Part shown: piece by piece, positions 8,862 through 17,815 of the stretch
Numbering within the stretch: the first letter of the stretch is position 1
Layout of the letters: every line of letters starts with the position of its first letter
Origin: a bacterium
Lineage (GTDB): Bacteria > Verrucomicrobiota > Verrucomicrobiia > Limisphaerales > UBA11358
Assembly: GCA_021780905.1 (NCBI GenBank)
Contig: JAJXXW010000028.1
Span: forward strand, 62,001 to 126,000
Direction: 5' to 3'
Length of the DNA stretch: 64,000 nt
The notes under the pieces: model-generated
Told to the model about the DNA's origin: nothing
What the model saw: only the letters and a program-made list of their open reading frames with translations
The model's database searches: none
Made by a program: the position numbers and the translations under genes

Positions 8862-10748
8862 ATGAAGTCTGTCCGGCTTTGGATTTTGGTCTGCGCTCTG
8901 GCCAATCTGGCTGGCTGGAGTTTGTCGGCGGTCGGCCAATTGAACCGGTTTGGCTACGCCGTCTTTTTTGCCCTCGCGGCCGCCGTTTTTTTTCTTTGCC
9001 GAAAAAGATTGGGCTTCCACCTCATCGAAGGTTGGGCTGTCTGGAAAAAAACCTTCCGCCGCTGTCGTCGGCCGCTGCCGGGCGCGTTTGCGGCGCTGGC
9101 GCTGCTGGTGTTTGCCGGCGGCGCGATTGATCCGCCGAGCAATTACACCGGCCTGAACTATCATCTGGCGCGCGTCCTGCAATGGCTCGCCCACGGCCAG
9201 TGGTGCTGGCTTCACACGCCCATCGTCCGCATGAACTACAGCGGCCTGGCGTTTGAATGGCTGACCACGCCGGTCGTGCTGTTCACCCAATCCGACCGCG
9301 CGCTATTTCTGGTCAACTTCCTTCCGTTTCTGCTGCTGCCCGGTTTGATTTTCAGCACGTTCACGCGGCTGGGCGTGAATGCCCGAGTGGCGCGGGTCTG
9401 GATGTGGCTGCTGCCGGCCGGCTACAATTTTTTGCTCCAAGCGGGCAGCATCGGGAACGACTTTTTTGGCGCCTTTTTCGCCCTGGCGGCGATTGATTTT
9501 GGTGGTCGCGCCTGGGCGTCCCGCCGCGCCGGCGATTTGTGGTGCTCCCTTCTCGCCATCGCCCTGATGACGGGCACCAAACCCGTGAGCCTACCGCTGC
9601 TGCTGCCGTGGCTGGTCTTGATTTTTCCGCTGGTTCCGCTGCTGCGGCGCAACGGGTTGGCGACCCTGGCCGTGGTTGCCTGGGCCGGGATCGTTTCCTT
9701 TTTGTCCCTGGCCGGATTGAACCAAATTTATTGCGGCGACTGGCTGGGGCGGACGGTCGAACCGGGCCGATTTGAAATCCACCAGCCGTGGATTGGCATC
9801 ATGGGCAATGTGTTTCAATTGTTGCTGGCGAACTTGGTGCCGCCGGTTTTCCCGCCCGCCGGCTGGTGGAATCAGCACGCGCCACTGATGCTTCCGCCCG
9901 CCATCGTGCAGACGGTCAAAACCAATTTTGACACCGGTTTTTTTTCCGTGGGCGAACTGCCGACCGAGGATTGGGCGGGCCTCGGCTTTGGCCTCAGTGT
10001 TTTGCTGGCCATATCGGTTTTGGCTTCAGGCTGGCCGCGCGGAATCAACCAACCGACACCGGGCAGACAGTCCATACCGATCTGGCTTGGACGATCCGTG
10101 CTCGTCGCGGTTTGGCTTGCGCTGCTGGTCTTTTTCGCAAAATCCGGATTGACCACGGCCGCCCGGCTGATCGCGCCGTATTATCTGCTGCTGGTGCCGC
10201 TGCTGCTTCTGGGAACGGGGCAATCCCGAATTATTCGCCGGCGTTGGTGGCGCGGGCTGGCGGGTGCCACGTTGGTTTTGGCTTGCGTCGTGCTGGTCTT
10301 GTCGCCAGATCGCCCGCTCTGGCCGGCCAAAACAATTTTATCCAATCTACAGACACGCCTTCCGGAGCAACCGGCCATCGCCCGCGCGCTCAAGGTTTAC
10401 ACCGTTTATTCGCAGCGGAACGACGCGCTCGCCGGCGTGCGCCAATTTTTCCCGCCGGACGTAAGGGTGGTCGGCTTCATCGGCGATACGGATGACTGCG
10501 ACCTCTCGCTATGGCGGCCGTTCGGCTCCCGGCGGGTGGAGCATTTTCTGTTGAGCGATTCACCGGAGTTCATCCGCCAGCGGGCGCAGATTGTCGTTGT
10601 GGGCGGATTCAATTTGCAATCGCACGGCCAGACGATTGACGGCTGGCTCGCGGCCAGCCACGCCGAACTCATTGGCATTACAAATGTCGTCCTGAAAATC
10701 AGCGAAGGCGCACAGCCGTGGTATGTCGCGCGGTTAAGGTCGGAGTGA
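8862..10748 (+). CDS. Polytopic membrane protein, possibly a GT-C-type glycosyltransferase
   Basis: 628 residues with an N-terminal hydrophobic helix and roughly ten further membrane segments (for example FLLPGLIFSTF, SLPLLLPWLVLIFPLVPLL, YYLLLVPLLLLG). The first extracytoplasmic loop after residue 85 has acidic and aromatic residues (IDPPSNYTGLNYHLARVLQW), and the C-terminus is a soluble domain of about 150 residues. This architecture resembles the dolichol/undecaprenyl-phosphate-sugar transferases of the GT-C class, but no decisive DxD signature is visible, so this is inference. It starts 5 bases after ruvB. The closely spaced start suggests read-through from ruvB, with no obvious functional link. 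Confidence 0.75.
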   Translation: MKSVRLWILVCALANLAGWSLSAVGQLNRFGYAVFFALAAAVFFLCRKRLGFHLIEGWAVWKKTFRRCRRPLPGAFAALALLVFAGGAIDPPSNYTGLNYHLARVLQWLAHGQWCWLHTPIVRMNYSGLAFEWLTTPVVLFTQSDRALFLVNFLPFLLLPGLIFSTFTRLGVNARVARVWMWLLPAGYNFLLQAGSIGNDFFGAFFALAAIDFGGRAWASRRAGDLWCSLLAIALMTGTKPVSLPLLLPWLVLIFPLVPLLRRNGLATLAVVAWAGIVSFLSLAGLNQIYCGDWLGRTVEPGRFEIHQPWIGIMGNVFQLLLANLVPPVFPPAGWWNQHAPLMLPPAIVQTVKTNFDTGFFSVGELPTEDWAGLGFGLSVLLAISVLASGWPRGINQPTPGRQSIPIWLGRSVLVAVWLALLVFFAKSGLTTAARLIAPYYLLLVPLLLLGTGQSRIIRRRWWRGLAGATLVLACVVLVLSPDRPLWPAKTILSNLQTRLPEQPAIARALKVYTVYSQRNDALAGVRQFFPPDVRVVGFIGDTDDCDLSLWRPFGSRRVEHFLLSDSPEFIRQRAQIVVVGGFNLQSHGQTIDGWLAASHAELIGITNVVLKISEGAQPWYVARLRSE

Positions 10749-10750
10749 GA

Positions 10751-11053
10751 CTACCCCGACGGGGGACGCGGCGTTGCCACCGGCGCTTCCGCAACTTTTT
10801 GCTTGAACGCTTCGAGTTTCTTCTTCACTCCCTGGCCGGGTTGCAGGCTATCCAAAATCTTTTCCCACTCGCCGGCTTGCTTTTCATTTAGGTTTTTTTG
10901 CCAGAGGCAATAGTCCGCCAGCTCGTCGCCATTGAAAATGATCTGGCCGAAATGCGCTCTTTGAAATTCGGCGGCGGAAGTCTTCACCATCGAAATCATC
11001 GCCCCGCTGGCGGAGCGTGCCGCCGCCAGCTTGCAGCGGCTCGGCTGTTCCAA
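10751..11053 (-). pseudogene. Probable 3' fragment of a disrupted gene, function unknown
   Basis: This reverse frame ends in a plausible hydrophilic tail (HFGQIIFNGDELADYCLWQ, then EKQAGEWEKILDSLQ) and has protein-like composition, but it begins without a good start codon (TTG at 11053 or ATG at 10999). Upstream, 11054-11267, the other two reverse frames contain stretches that also look coding (LLENFQFLIFQRPQRNF; ARVTIAATQMP) and stop abruptly. The simplest reading is one gene of about 170 codons broken by frameshifts. I recognise no family. It is also possible that only the last 100 codons are a real small gene. Confidence 0.35.
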
Positions 11054-11287
11054 CGGGCATCTGCGTGGCGGCGATGGTCACGCGGGCTGACCCGAAGCGG
11101 CACCGTTCGACGCCGTCATCGCGACCTGCGCGCCGGAAAAATTCCGCTGGGGCCGCTGGAAAATCAGGAACTGAAAATTTTCGAGAAGCGCGCCGACCGG
11201 CTGGTCGATATAATCGTTGTGCCGGTGCACTTCGTGCCGATGACCGGCACCGTTGAAAGGATTTGAACGGTCCGCAATGATTTTTCT

Positions 11288-12451
11288 TCAATAAGCCGTC
11301 GTGCTCTCTTCCGCGTAAATCGAGGAACCCAGCATGGCCGAAGAGAGCGTGAATTTCGTGTGGCCGTCGCCGGCCTTCACGCCTTTGGCGACGATCTGGT
11401 AGGTGACGGCCTGCTTCGCCGCGAGCGTCGGCACCACCGGCAGCGTGACGGTTTGCCCGTCAATCGTGCCTTCGCTGGCGCTGACCGGCACCAGTTCCGG
11501 CGCGATGTTCACGACGACTTGCACATTGGCGTCGTCTGCCGTGCCCTGGTTGGTGACCTTGACGGTGTAAGTGGTGGTGAAACCAATCGAGACCGGATCG
11601 GGATCGTCGCTCTTTTCCAGCAGGATGGCCGGGATGCCGAGCACGGTGGTTTCACAGGAACTTTGCACGGGCGCAACCGCCGGACTGGCAACCGAGGAAT
11701 TGAACGCCAGCGAGCCGGGCTGAATCGTCTTCAGTCGCGTGCAAACCTGTTTGGCCGAGTCCGGCGACAAATCGGGAATCCGCCACACCACCGAATTGTT
11801 CGTGCCGACGCCGCCGTCGGTCGTCGCGATGACCGCGACATTTTCCGGCAGTTGCAGGGTGGCGACCGCGTTGGTGGAACGGATGTTGCCGGTGTTGTGA
11901 ACGGTCAGGCAGACTTCCAGTTTCCGGCCGGCGATGATTTTGTCCGGCACACTGCAATCCACCGCCAGCCCGGCCTTTGGTTCCGGGCCGAGGTCTTCGA
12001 CAAAAAAATTGCTGCACGGTTTCGGCGTCACGCAGCGGTAGCGTTCGCCCTTGGAGGTGAAATAAAAGGCGTAGGCGGAAATCGGTGCCGCGCCCGCCCA
12101 AGTCACATTCCGCAGACAAATGGGCTTGCCGTCCTCGCGCGAGGACATGAACGGCATGGTTTCGCCCACCGGAATCTGCCATTCGATGATTTCATTCGTC
12201 AGTCCGGCGGCATAGAAATCGTCCACGTCGCCGGGCCAGCCCCACTGGTGCAAAATCTCGGCAAAGTCGGGGCGCAGTTTTTCATCGCTGAACCGCGCGC
12301 GCAAATCAGCCGGCGAATACATCGTGGGCGCGAAGCGCGTGGCGGGGTTGCCGAGATGCGTGGCGCGGTGATGTTCGGCCTGGGCGTTGACGGCAAAGGC
12401 AAACGTCAAAGCCAGCGACCGGACGAAGCGGCGGGAGAAATAATGGTGCAT
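11288..12451 (-). CDS. DUF11-repeat envelope protein, OmcB-like (short paralogue)
   Basis: 387 residues: signal peptide (MHHYFSRRF to about AQAEHH), an N-terminal domain of about 140 residues unlike its neighbour, then two Ig-like DUF11 repeats. The last 110 residues match the C-terminus of the downstream-numbered neighbour (12570-14180) closely: ILLEKSDDPDPVSIG, YTVKVTNQGTADDANV, AEESTTAY. That neighbour resembles chlamydial OmcB, a periplasmic, disulfide-linked protein. About eight cysteines are visible, including CVTPKPC. Predicted to be exported and to sit in or under the outer membrane. The two genes are tandem on the same strand with a terminator between them, so this copy probably has its own promoter. 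Confidence 0.8.
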   Translation of the reverse strand: MHHYFSRRFVRSLALTFAFAVNAQAEHHRATHLGNPATRFAPTMYSPADLRARFSDEKLRPDFAEILHQWGWPGDVDDFYAAGLTNEIIEWQIPVGETMPFMSSREDGKPICLRNVTWAGAAPISAYAFYFTSKGERYRCVTPKPCSNFFVEDLGPEPKAGLAVDCSVPDKIIAGRKLEVCLTVHNTGNIRSTNAVATLQLPENVAVIATTDGGVGTNNSVVWRIPDLSPDSAKQVCTRLKTIQPGSLAFNSSVASPAVAPVQSSCETTVLGIPAILLEKSDDPDPVSIGFTTTYTVKVTNQGTADDANVQVVVNIAPELVPVSASEGTIDGQTVTLPVVPTLAAKQAVTYQIVAKGVKAGDGHTKFTLSSAMLGSSIYAEESTTAY

Positions 12452-12527
12452 AAGCTAACTCTGGTTAAAAACCGGGCGCACGCCAATGTTTTTTTACGCG
12501 GGCGCACGGCGGGTTGACCAATAAAAA

Positions 12528-12553
12528 AGGCCGCCAAATTTCTTTGGCGGCCT
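12528..12553 (-). terminator. Rho-independent terminator of the OmcB-like gene
   Basis: A perfect 11-bp stem (AGGCCGCCAAA / TTTGGCGGCCT) with a 4-base loop. On the reverse strand it is followed by a TTTTTAT run and sits 16 bases after the stop of the 12570-14180 gene. Confidence 0.9.
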
Positions 12554-12569
12554 GGTGACAAAAATCAGA

Positions 12570-14180
12570 TCAATAGACCGTGGTGCTCTCCTCGGCGGTG
12601 ATCGGCGAGGTCAGCATGTCAGACTTGAGCGAGAACTTGGTCACCGCGCCGCCGGCCTTCACGCCCTTGGCAACGATGGTGTAGGTCACCGCGTCTTTCG
12701 GCGCAAGCGTCGGCACAACCGGGAAGTCAATGACCTGCCCGTTGATGGTGCCAGCGGAAGCGCTGACCGGAACGAGTTCGTCGTCCACCGTCACGGTCAC
12801 ATGCACATTGGAATCATTCGCCGAACCTTGGTTGGTGACTTTGACCGTGTAGGTCGTGGTGTCGCCGACGGCCACCGGATCCGGATCATCCTTCTTTTCC
12901 AGCAGGATGGCCGCGACGCCGACGACCTTGGTTTCGCAACTGGTCGTGGCTGCCGCCGCACAGGTGCCTTTGGTCGTGCCCGTAAAGCTGTAGGTGCCAG
13001 CCGCCGCGCCCACAAAGGTGGCGCAAACATTCTGGGAAGCTCCGGCGTCAATGCTGCCGAGATCGTAAACAATGTTGCCGTCCTTGACCTGGCCGTTGCC
13101 GGTGGTGTTGACGACGTTCAGTCCAGCGGGAATCGCAACCGCGAGCGTCGCGCCAGCCGCCGCCGCGTCGCCGGAGTTGGCCACCGTGTAGCAGACATCA
13201 AATTTGCGGCCCAAGAATGACTGATCGGCCGCTTTGCAGGTGACCGCCAGGACCGGCTGGTGAACCGTGGTGGTGGCGGACGCCTCGGCGGACACGCCTT
13301 GAGCCGAAGTCACCTTTGCCGAGTTGACCAGCTTGCCGGTGGTGGAAGCGGCGGCGTTATACTTGATTTCCTTGCTCTCACCGGGAGCCAGATTGCCAAC
13401 ATCAAAGGTCAAGGCGCTCTTGCCGTCGCTGGTCATGCCGGCGGGCAAGGTGTCGGTGATCTGCACGCCACTGAGCGCGCTGCTGCCGGTGTTTTTCACG
13501 TCGAGCACGACGGGAATCGGGTCGCAAATATTCTCATCCGCCGGCTCGGTCTTGGTCAGCGCGATGTTGGCCTTCACGACGTGAATGTCCTGGCAGGCGA
13601 CCGGGTTGTAGGTGGCCGTGCCGCAGGTGGTCACAACGCCTTCATCCGGACTGGAGCCATTCACGACGATGGTCTTGACTTCCTTCGGCCCGAAAGTGCC
13701 GAGGTTCCAGGACGCCTTGCCGTCGGCCATGCTGTCGGCTTTCGGGGTGGAATCCGTGGCCGAAAAATCGCTGCTCACGCGGTCATTGACCACGACATTC
13801 TCCAGCGTTGCATCAGTCAGGTTGCTGACCTTGTAGGAGTATTGGTAGGGCTGGCCGGCGATGACTTCTGCCGGGGCAAACTTTTGGAGCAGAATGCCGC
13901 TGCCGCAGGCGTTGCCGCTAGGGAAATAGGCTGACGAACTGGCGGACTTCATGGGTGCAGCGGCTGGTATTTCCGCCGGAGCCGGAGCCGGAGCCGGTGC
14001 CGCGTCCAATTTACGACCAAAAGTATCATAACCGGCCTGGACTTCAGCGGTGCTGGAGCCAGACTGGTAATTGCTCGGATGGTCCGGTGTGGAAGCCACT
14101 GGAGATGTCGAGGTGCAACCGGCCAGCAGCGCAGTGCAACCCAATACGGAAACAATTTGTTTTATGTGTATTTTTTTCAT
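12570..14180 (-). CDS. OmcB-like lipoprotein with DUF11 repeats
   Basis: 536 residues. The signal sequence ends in a lipobox (LGCTALLAGC, Cys22), followed by a Pro/Ala linker and four or five Ig-like DUF11 repeats (e.g. YSYKVSNLTDATLENVVV; VVLDVKNTGSSALSGVQI; FDVCYTVANSGDAAAAG; YTVKVTNQGSANDSNV). Repeat phrasing and the terminal AEESTTVY align by eye with the chlamydial large cysteine-rich outer-membrane protein OmcB, whose end reads TENTHIY. Around a dozen cysteines are present, fewer than in OmcB. In Chlamydia this family gives osmotic stability in place of peptidoglycan; the role here is inferred to be envelope reinforcement or adhesion. The lipid anchor is a difference from OmcB. Confidence 0.85.
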   Translation of the reverse strand: MKKIHIKQIVSVLGCTALLAGCTSTSPVASTPDHPSNYQSGSSTAEVQAGYDTFGRKLDAAPAPAPAPAEIPAAAPMKSASSSAYFPSGNACGSGILLQKFAPAEVIAGQPYQYSYKVSNLTDATLENVVVNDRVSSDFSATDSTPKADSMADGKASWNLGTFGPKEVKTIVVNGSSPDEGVVTTCGTATYNPVACQDIHVVKANIALTKTEPADENICDPIPVVLDVKNTGSSALSGVQITDTLPAGMTSDGKSALTFDVGNLAPGESKEIKYNAAASTTGKLVNSAKVTSAQGVSAEASATTTVHQPVLAVTCKAADQSFLGRKFDVCYTVANSGDAAAAGATLAVAIPAGLNVVNTTGNGQVKDGNIVYDLGSIDAGASQNVCATFVGAAAGTYSFTGTTKGTCAAAATTSCETKVVGVAAILLEKKDDPDPVAVGDTTTYTVKVTNQGSANDSNVHVTVTVDDELVPVSASAGTINGQVIDFPVVPTLAPKDAVTYTIVAKGVKAGGAVTKFSLKSDMLTSPITAEESTTVY

Positions 14181-14412
14181 AGCCGATTATTTTTGAGTTT
14201 ATTGGTCTGTTAATGCTTTTTCAAAAAGCAGGAAAAAGCTCCAATGACAACAGTTTACCCTAAATCGAGACCTTGGCAAGGGGATTTTCATTTCTGGATG
14301 TGCCGTTGAGCGGTCCTGCTGCGCCCGCGCAAGTTTTTTGTTTTATTTCGTCCCATTTCCGTGTTCAATCTGTGGCCGTTTGAACCAACGATTTCGCCGC
14401 GCCGCGCCGCTC

Positions 14413-14447
14413 AATCGTAAATCAAAAATCACGAATCTAAAATTTCT
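14413..14447 (+). repeat. Degenerate heptanucleotide repeat upstream of carB
   Basis: Five 7-base units of the form AATCNNN (AATCGTA, AATCAAA, AATCACG, AATCTAA, AATTTCT) directly abut the carB start. It is one of nine period-7 tracts in this window. Confidence 0.6.
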
Positions 14448-14449
14448 CA

Positions 14450-15955
14450 ATGCCCAAGCGCACCGACATCCACAGCGTCCTCATCATCGGCGCCGGCCCG
14501 ATCATCATCGGCCAGGCGTGCGAGTTCGATTACTCCGGCACGCAGGCGTGCAAAGCCCTCAAGGAGGAAGGCTACCGCGTCATCCTCATCAACTCCAACC
14601 CGGCCACCATCATGACCGACCCGGAGTTCGCCGACCGCACTTACATCGAGCCGATCACGCCCGAGTGCGTGGAGAAAATTCTCATCCGCGAAAAAGCGGA
14701 AATGAAGAAACTCGGCGCGCAGGGCAAACTCGTTTTGCTGCCCACGCTCGGCGGCCAGACGGCTTTGAACACCGCGATGGCGCTGCATAAAAACGGCGCA
14801 TTGGAACGCCACGACGTGGAGATGATCGGCGCAAAACCGGAAGCGATTCACAAAGGCGAAGACCGGCTGGCATTCAAAGATTTGATGCTATCCATTGGGC
14901 TCGACGTGCCGATTTCCGGCGTGGCGCACAACATGGACGAGGCCCGCGCCGTGGCGGACAAAATCGGCAAGTTCCCGCTCATCATCCGGCCCGCGTTCAC
15001 GCTCGGCGGCACCGGCGGCGGCATCGGTTACAACCGCGACGAGTTCGAGGAGATTGCCAAACGCGGCATCGAACTTTCGCCCGTGAACGAAATTCTCATC
15101 GAAGAATCCCTCCTCGGCTGGAAGGAATACGAGATGGAAGTCATGCGCGACAAGGCCGACAACTGCGTCATCATCTGCTCAATCGAGAACTTCGATCCCA
15201 TGGGCGTCCACACCGGCGACAGCATCACCGTCGCGCCCATCCAGACGCTGACCGACAAGGAATTTCAGATCATGCGGGACCAGAGCTTCGCCGTCATCCG
15301 CGCCGTGGGCGTCGAGACCGGCGGCTCGAACATCCAGTTCGGCGTCAGCCCGGAGAATGGCCGCATGGTCATCATCGAAATGAACCCGCGCGTCAGCCGG
15401 AGCTCCGCTCTGGCATCAAAAGCCACGGGCTTCCCGATCGCCAAGATCGCCGCCAAACTCGCCGTCGGCTACCTGCTCGACGAACTCAAGAACGACATCA
15501 CGCGCGAAACGCCCGCCAGCTTCGAGCCGAGCATTGATTACGTCGTCACGAAAATTCCGCGCTTTGCCTTCGAGAAATTCCCGCAGGCCGACCCCACGCT
15601 CACCACGCAGATGAAAAGCGTCGGCGAAGCGATGGCAATCGGACGAACCTTCAAAGAATCCCTCCAAAAATGTCTCCGCTCACTCGAAATCGGGCGCAGT
15701 GGACTCGGCGGTGACGGCAAGCCATGGCGAATTGGAACAGAAGTTTACGGCGACCGCGACATCCTCCCGCGCGACGTCATCAGCCGCAAACTGAGCGTGC
15801 CCAACGCCGAGCGCATCTTCTTCATCCGCCACGCCCTGCGCGCCGGCTTCACCATCGAGGAGATTTTCAACCTCACGAAGATTGACCGCTGGTTCCTGGT
15901 GCAGATCAAGGAGATCGTGGATTTTGAGGAAGAGTTGGCTGGGGCGAAGAATTAA
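14450..15955 (+). CDS. carB: Carbamoyl-phosphate synthase large subunit, N-terminal half only
   Basis: 501 residues corresponding to the carboxyphosphate half of CarB: ATP-grasp domain with [34 protein letters not shown], and the start of the oligomerisation domain ([19 protein letters not shown]). A complete CarB has about 1,070 residues with a second ATP-grasp half and a regulatory MGS domain; none of that is in the window. The reading frame stops at AGAKN just where AT-rich DNA begins. Either this lineage has a split carB, as in Aquifex and some methanogens where the N-terminal part is 480-560 residues, or a foreign insertion truncated the gene. The half makes carboxyphosphate and carbamate and needs CarA plus a second half for pyrimidine and arginine synthesis. 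Confidence 0.9.
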   Translation: MPKRTDIHSVLIIGAGPIIIGQACEFDYSGTQACKALKEEGYRVILINSNPATIMTDPEFADRTYIEPITPECVEKILIREKAEMKKLGAQGKLVLLPTLGGQTALNTAMALHKNGALERHDVEMIGAKPEAIHKGEDRLAFKDLMLSIGLDVPISGVAHNMDEARAVADKIGKFPLIIRPAFTLGGTGGGIGYNRDEFEEIAKRGIELSPVNEILIEESLLGWKEYEMEVMRDKADNCVIICSIENFDPMGVHTGDSITVAPIQTLTDKEFQIMRDQSFAVIRAVGVETGGSNIQFGVSPENGRMVIIEMNPRVSRSSALASKATGFPIAKIAAKLAVGYLLDELKNDITRETPASFEPSIDYVVTKIPRFAFEKFPQADPTLTTQMKSVGEAMAIGRTFKESLQKCLRSLEIGRSGLGGDGKPWRIGTEVYGDRDILPRDVISRKLSVPNAERIFFIRHALRAGFTIEEIFNLTKIDRWFLVQIKEIVDFEEELAGAKN

Positions 15956-15975
15956 ATTATCGAGGAACAAAACAA

Positions 15976-17076
15976 ATGCCAAACACACCTGAACAAGTAT
16001 TCGTCACAGACGGATTTCCTGATTTAACTTATGTGGGACAAGCTGGTGGACGACTTGAGACCGAACTGAAAGAAGGTTTGGCCCAAGCCAATAAAATTGT
16101 CTCCATCGTTGGTGAATCAAAAACAGGGAAAACAACTCTTTGCGATAAAATTTTCGGAAAAGAAAGAATTCTCGTAACTGGCGACCGTATTGAAAATGAA
16201 TACAGCCTTTGGTCAGAGGCGTTTCGACAGCTACAATCACCTGTTACCAGTGGTTATGCAAATAATTCTGTTGGTGAAACAATTGACCTGTTAATTCACC
16301 GTGGTCTTCCAGTTGTTTTGGATGACTTTCATTATGTGAAACGTGAATTGCAAGGCGCGATCTGCCGACAAATGAAGAATGCTGCAAGCAGGGGACTACG
16401 CTTTGTTGTTTTGAATACCCCCCACCGCGTTGATGATCCTGTTCGTAGCAATCCCGACATGAGCGGACGTTTCTTTGAGGTGAACGTTGGCTTTTGGTCT
16501 GAAGAAGATCTCGTGCAAATTGGATTGAAGGGGTTCGCCAAGTTGGACTTGAAAGTTGCAGAAGATGTTATTCGCGTTCTGGCACGCGAAGCGCTCCGCT
16601 CGCCGCAGTTAATGCAGACTCTTTGCCTGGAAACCTGTCGGGTTTTATCCGCTGACATACCTTTTGAACATCAGGAAGTGACCGCTTTGAACTTTGACTT
16701 ACAGAAAGTGAAGGATAAAGCCGTTCGGTCATACAACTACAGCACGCCGCTCGATTCACTACGAAACGGACCAGAAGAAAGAGGTAGTCCCAGAAATATT
16801 TACAGCCTTGCCGATGGAGCTGAGGGTGACGTGTATGAAGTGCTTGTTCGTATCCTTGCAAGCAACCCTCCGTTTTTGACAATTAGCTTGGACGACTTGA
16901 AAGATCGGGCTGCAAAACTTGTTCGTTCATCCCAACAACCGAACATTTTGATGGCACTTGGAAATACACCCAAGCTCTTTAATAGCAGACCACCGATACA
17001 ATGGGATGGAGGAAAAAAGCAGCTTACGGTTGTTGATCCTCATTTTTATTTTTATCTTCGCTATAAAGGTAAATAG
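15976..17076 (+). CDS. AT-rich orphan P-loop ATPase (AAA/STAND-like)
   Basis: 366 residues. Walker A is GESKTGKTT near residue 46 and Walker B is LPVVLDDFHY near residue 110, with sensor-like FVVLNTPHR following. The second half is helical and ends with a hydrophobic-aromatic VDPHFYFYLRYKGK, a tail common in AAA/STAND ATPases that couple to other modules. Ribosome-binding site GAGGA lies 9 bases before the ATG. Base composition is strikingly AT-rich compared with all neighbours, indicating recent acquisition. It begins 20 bases after carB and is followed by non-coding palindromes, so it stands alone. STAND-type ATPases often serve in anti-phage defence or signalling; that role is only a guess here. 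Confidence 0.85.
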   Translation: MPNTPEQVFVTDGFPDLTYVGQAGGRLETELKEGLAQANKIVSIVGESKTGKTTLCDKIFGKERILVTGDRIENEYSLWSEAFRQLQSPVTSGYANNSVGETIDLLIHRGLPVVLDDFHYVKRELQGAICRQMKNAASRGLRFVVLNTPHRVDDPVRSNPDMSGRFFEVNVGFWSEEDLVQIGLKGFAKLDLKVAEDVIRVLAREALRSPQLMQTLCLETCRVLSADIPFEHQEVTALNFDLQKVKDKAVRSYNYSTPLDSLRNGPEERGSPRNIYSLADGAEGDVYEVLVRILASNPPFLTISLDDLKDRAAKLVRSSQQPNILMALGNTPKLFNSRPPIQWDGGKKQLTVVDPHFYFYLRYKGK

Positions 17077-17117
17077 ATTTTCGTTTTCGCGGCACTAATG
17101 TTTGCGGCCGTCCGAAA

Positions 17118-17693
17118 GCTCCGTCAGGAGCGAAATCTTTGTAGTCATCCGCGCCGGTTTTCCCCATAACCCTCATCCTGCTTCGCCACCTTCTCCCATT
17201 CCCACTGGCGAAGGACACAGCCCCGTCGGAGCGGCATATTCCGGTGCTGGCGCACGGCCACCAGACTGAGCTTGAAACCTTGTTTGATTTTGGATGCTAT
17301 AACTATGCCGCTCCTGACGGCGCTGGGCGGATTGAAAATAGCCCAGCCTTTCAAGGCTGGGTGGTTGGCGCACGATTGGTAAAAGTCCCGCGAGGGACGG
17401 CAGAACGTTTCTTTCGTCCCTGACGGGACTTGTTTTGTTTGCGCATGGTGAACCCAGCCATAAATGGCTGGGCTATTTTCCAAAATCCCAACGGGATTGG
17501 ATCATTCAGCCCAGCGTTGACGCGCAGCGGCTACACTGGGTCAACGTCCAAACCAATTTTCTACCGCAACGCGGTTGCATCACGTTTGCGCCCGATGCAA
17601 TCCCTTCAGGATTGATTTCATTTTGTGTCGCCACCCGGCGTAGTCCGATTTCATCGGCCAACGCTGGGCTGAATGATGAAATCCCTTCGGGAT
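17118..17693. repeat. Cluster of short palindromic repeats in a gene-free stretch
   Basis: The 740 bases between the ATPase and the next gene hold no credible gene but many perfect short hairpins: GCTCC-GTCA-GGAGC (17118-17131), CCCAGCCTT-TC-AAGGCTGGG (17342-17361), GTCCC-GCGA-GGGAC (17385-17398), GTCCC-TGAC-GGGAC (17416-17429), CCCAGCCAT-AA-ATGGCTGGG (17453-17472), AATCCC-AAC-GGGATT (17484-17498), AATCC-CTTCA-GGATT (17599-17613) and ATCCC-TTC-GGGAT (17681-17693). Two sub-families recur (CCCAGCC and TCCC types). They resemble REP/BIME-type intergenic repeats. Small open frames across them are by-products of the repeats. Confidence 0.75.
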
Positions 17694-17765
17694 ATTCCGC
17701 GCGGCGCCCTTTGCCCCATTCGTCCACCTCAAACCGCCTTTGGCCGATTCTCCCCAGAAAATAAA

Positions 17766-17798
17766 AGCCCCCCCCGACGTTTTGGCACGCCGGAGGGT
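17766..17798 (-). terminator. Terminator of the 17816-18427 gene
   Basis: On the reverse strand CCCTCCGGCG pairs with CGTCGGGGGG (two G-T pairs) around TGCCAAAA, followed by CTTTTATTTT. It begins about 18 bases after the stop codon. Confidence 0.75.
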
Positions 17799-17815
17799 TG
17801 TGATTGCCGATTTTT

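Noticed and set aside
14181..14449. Promoter candidates and the GCTTTTT-C-AAAAAGC hairpin between the OmcB-like gene and carB
   Set aside because: No -35/-10 pair with acceptable spacing was convincing, and the hairpin lacks a downstream T-run in either direction relative to a gene end.
15956..17080. Continuation of carB in another frame after the stop
   Set aside because: None of the three frames after 15955 resembles CarB; the ATPase gene begins at once.
17118..17693. CRISPR array
   Set aside because: Repeats are short, of different sequence and irregular spacing; no cas genes nearby.
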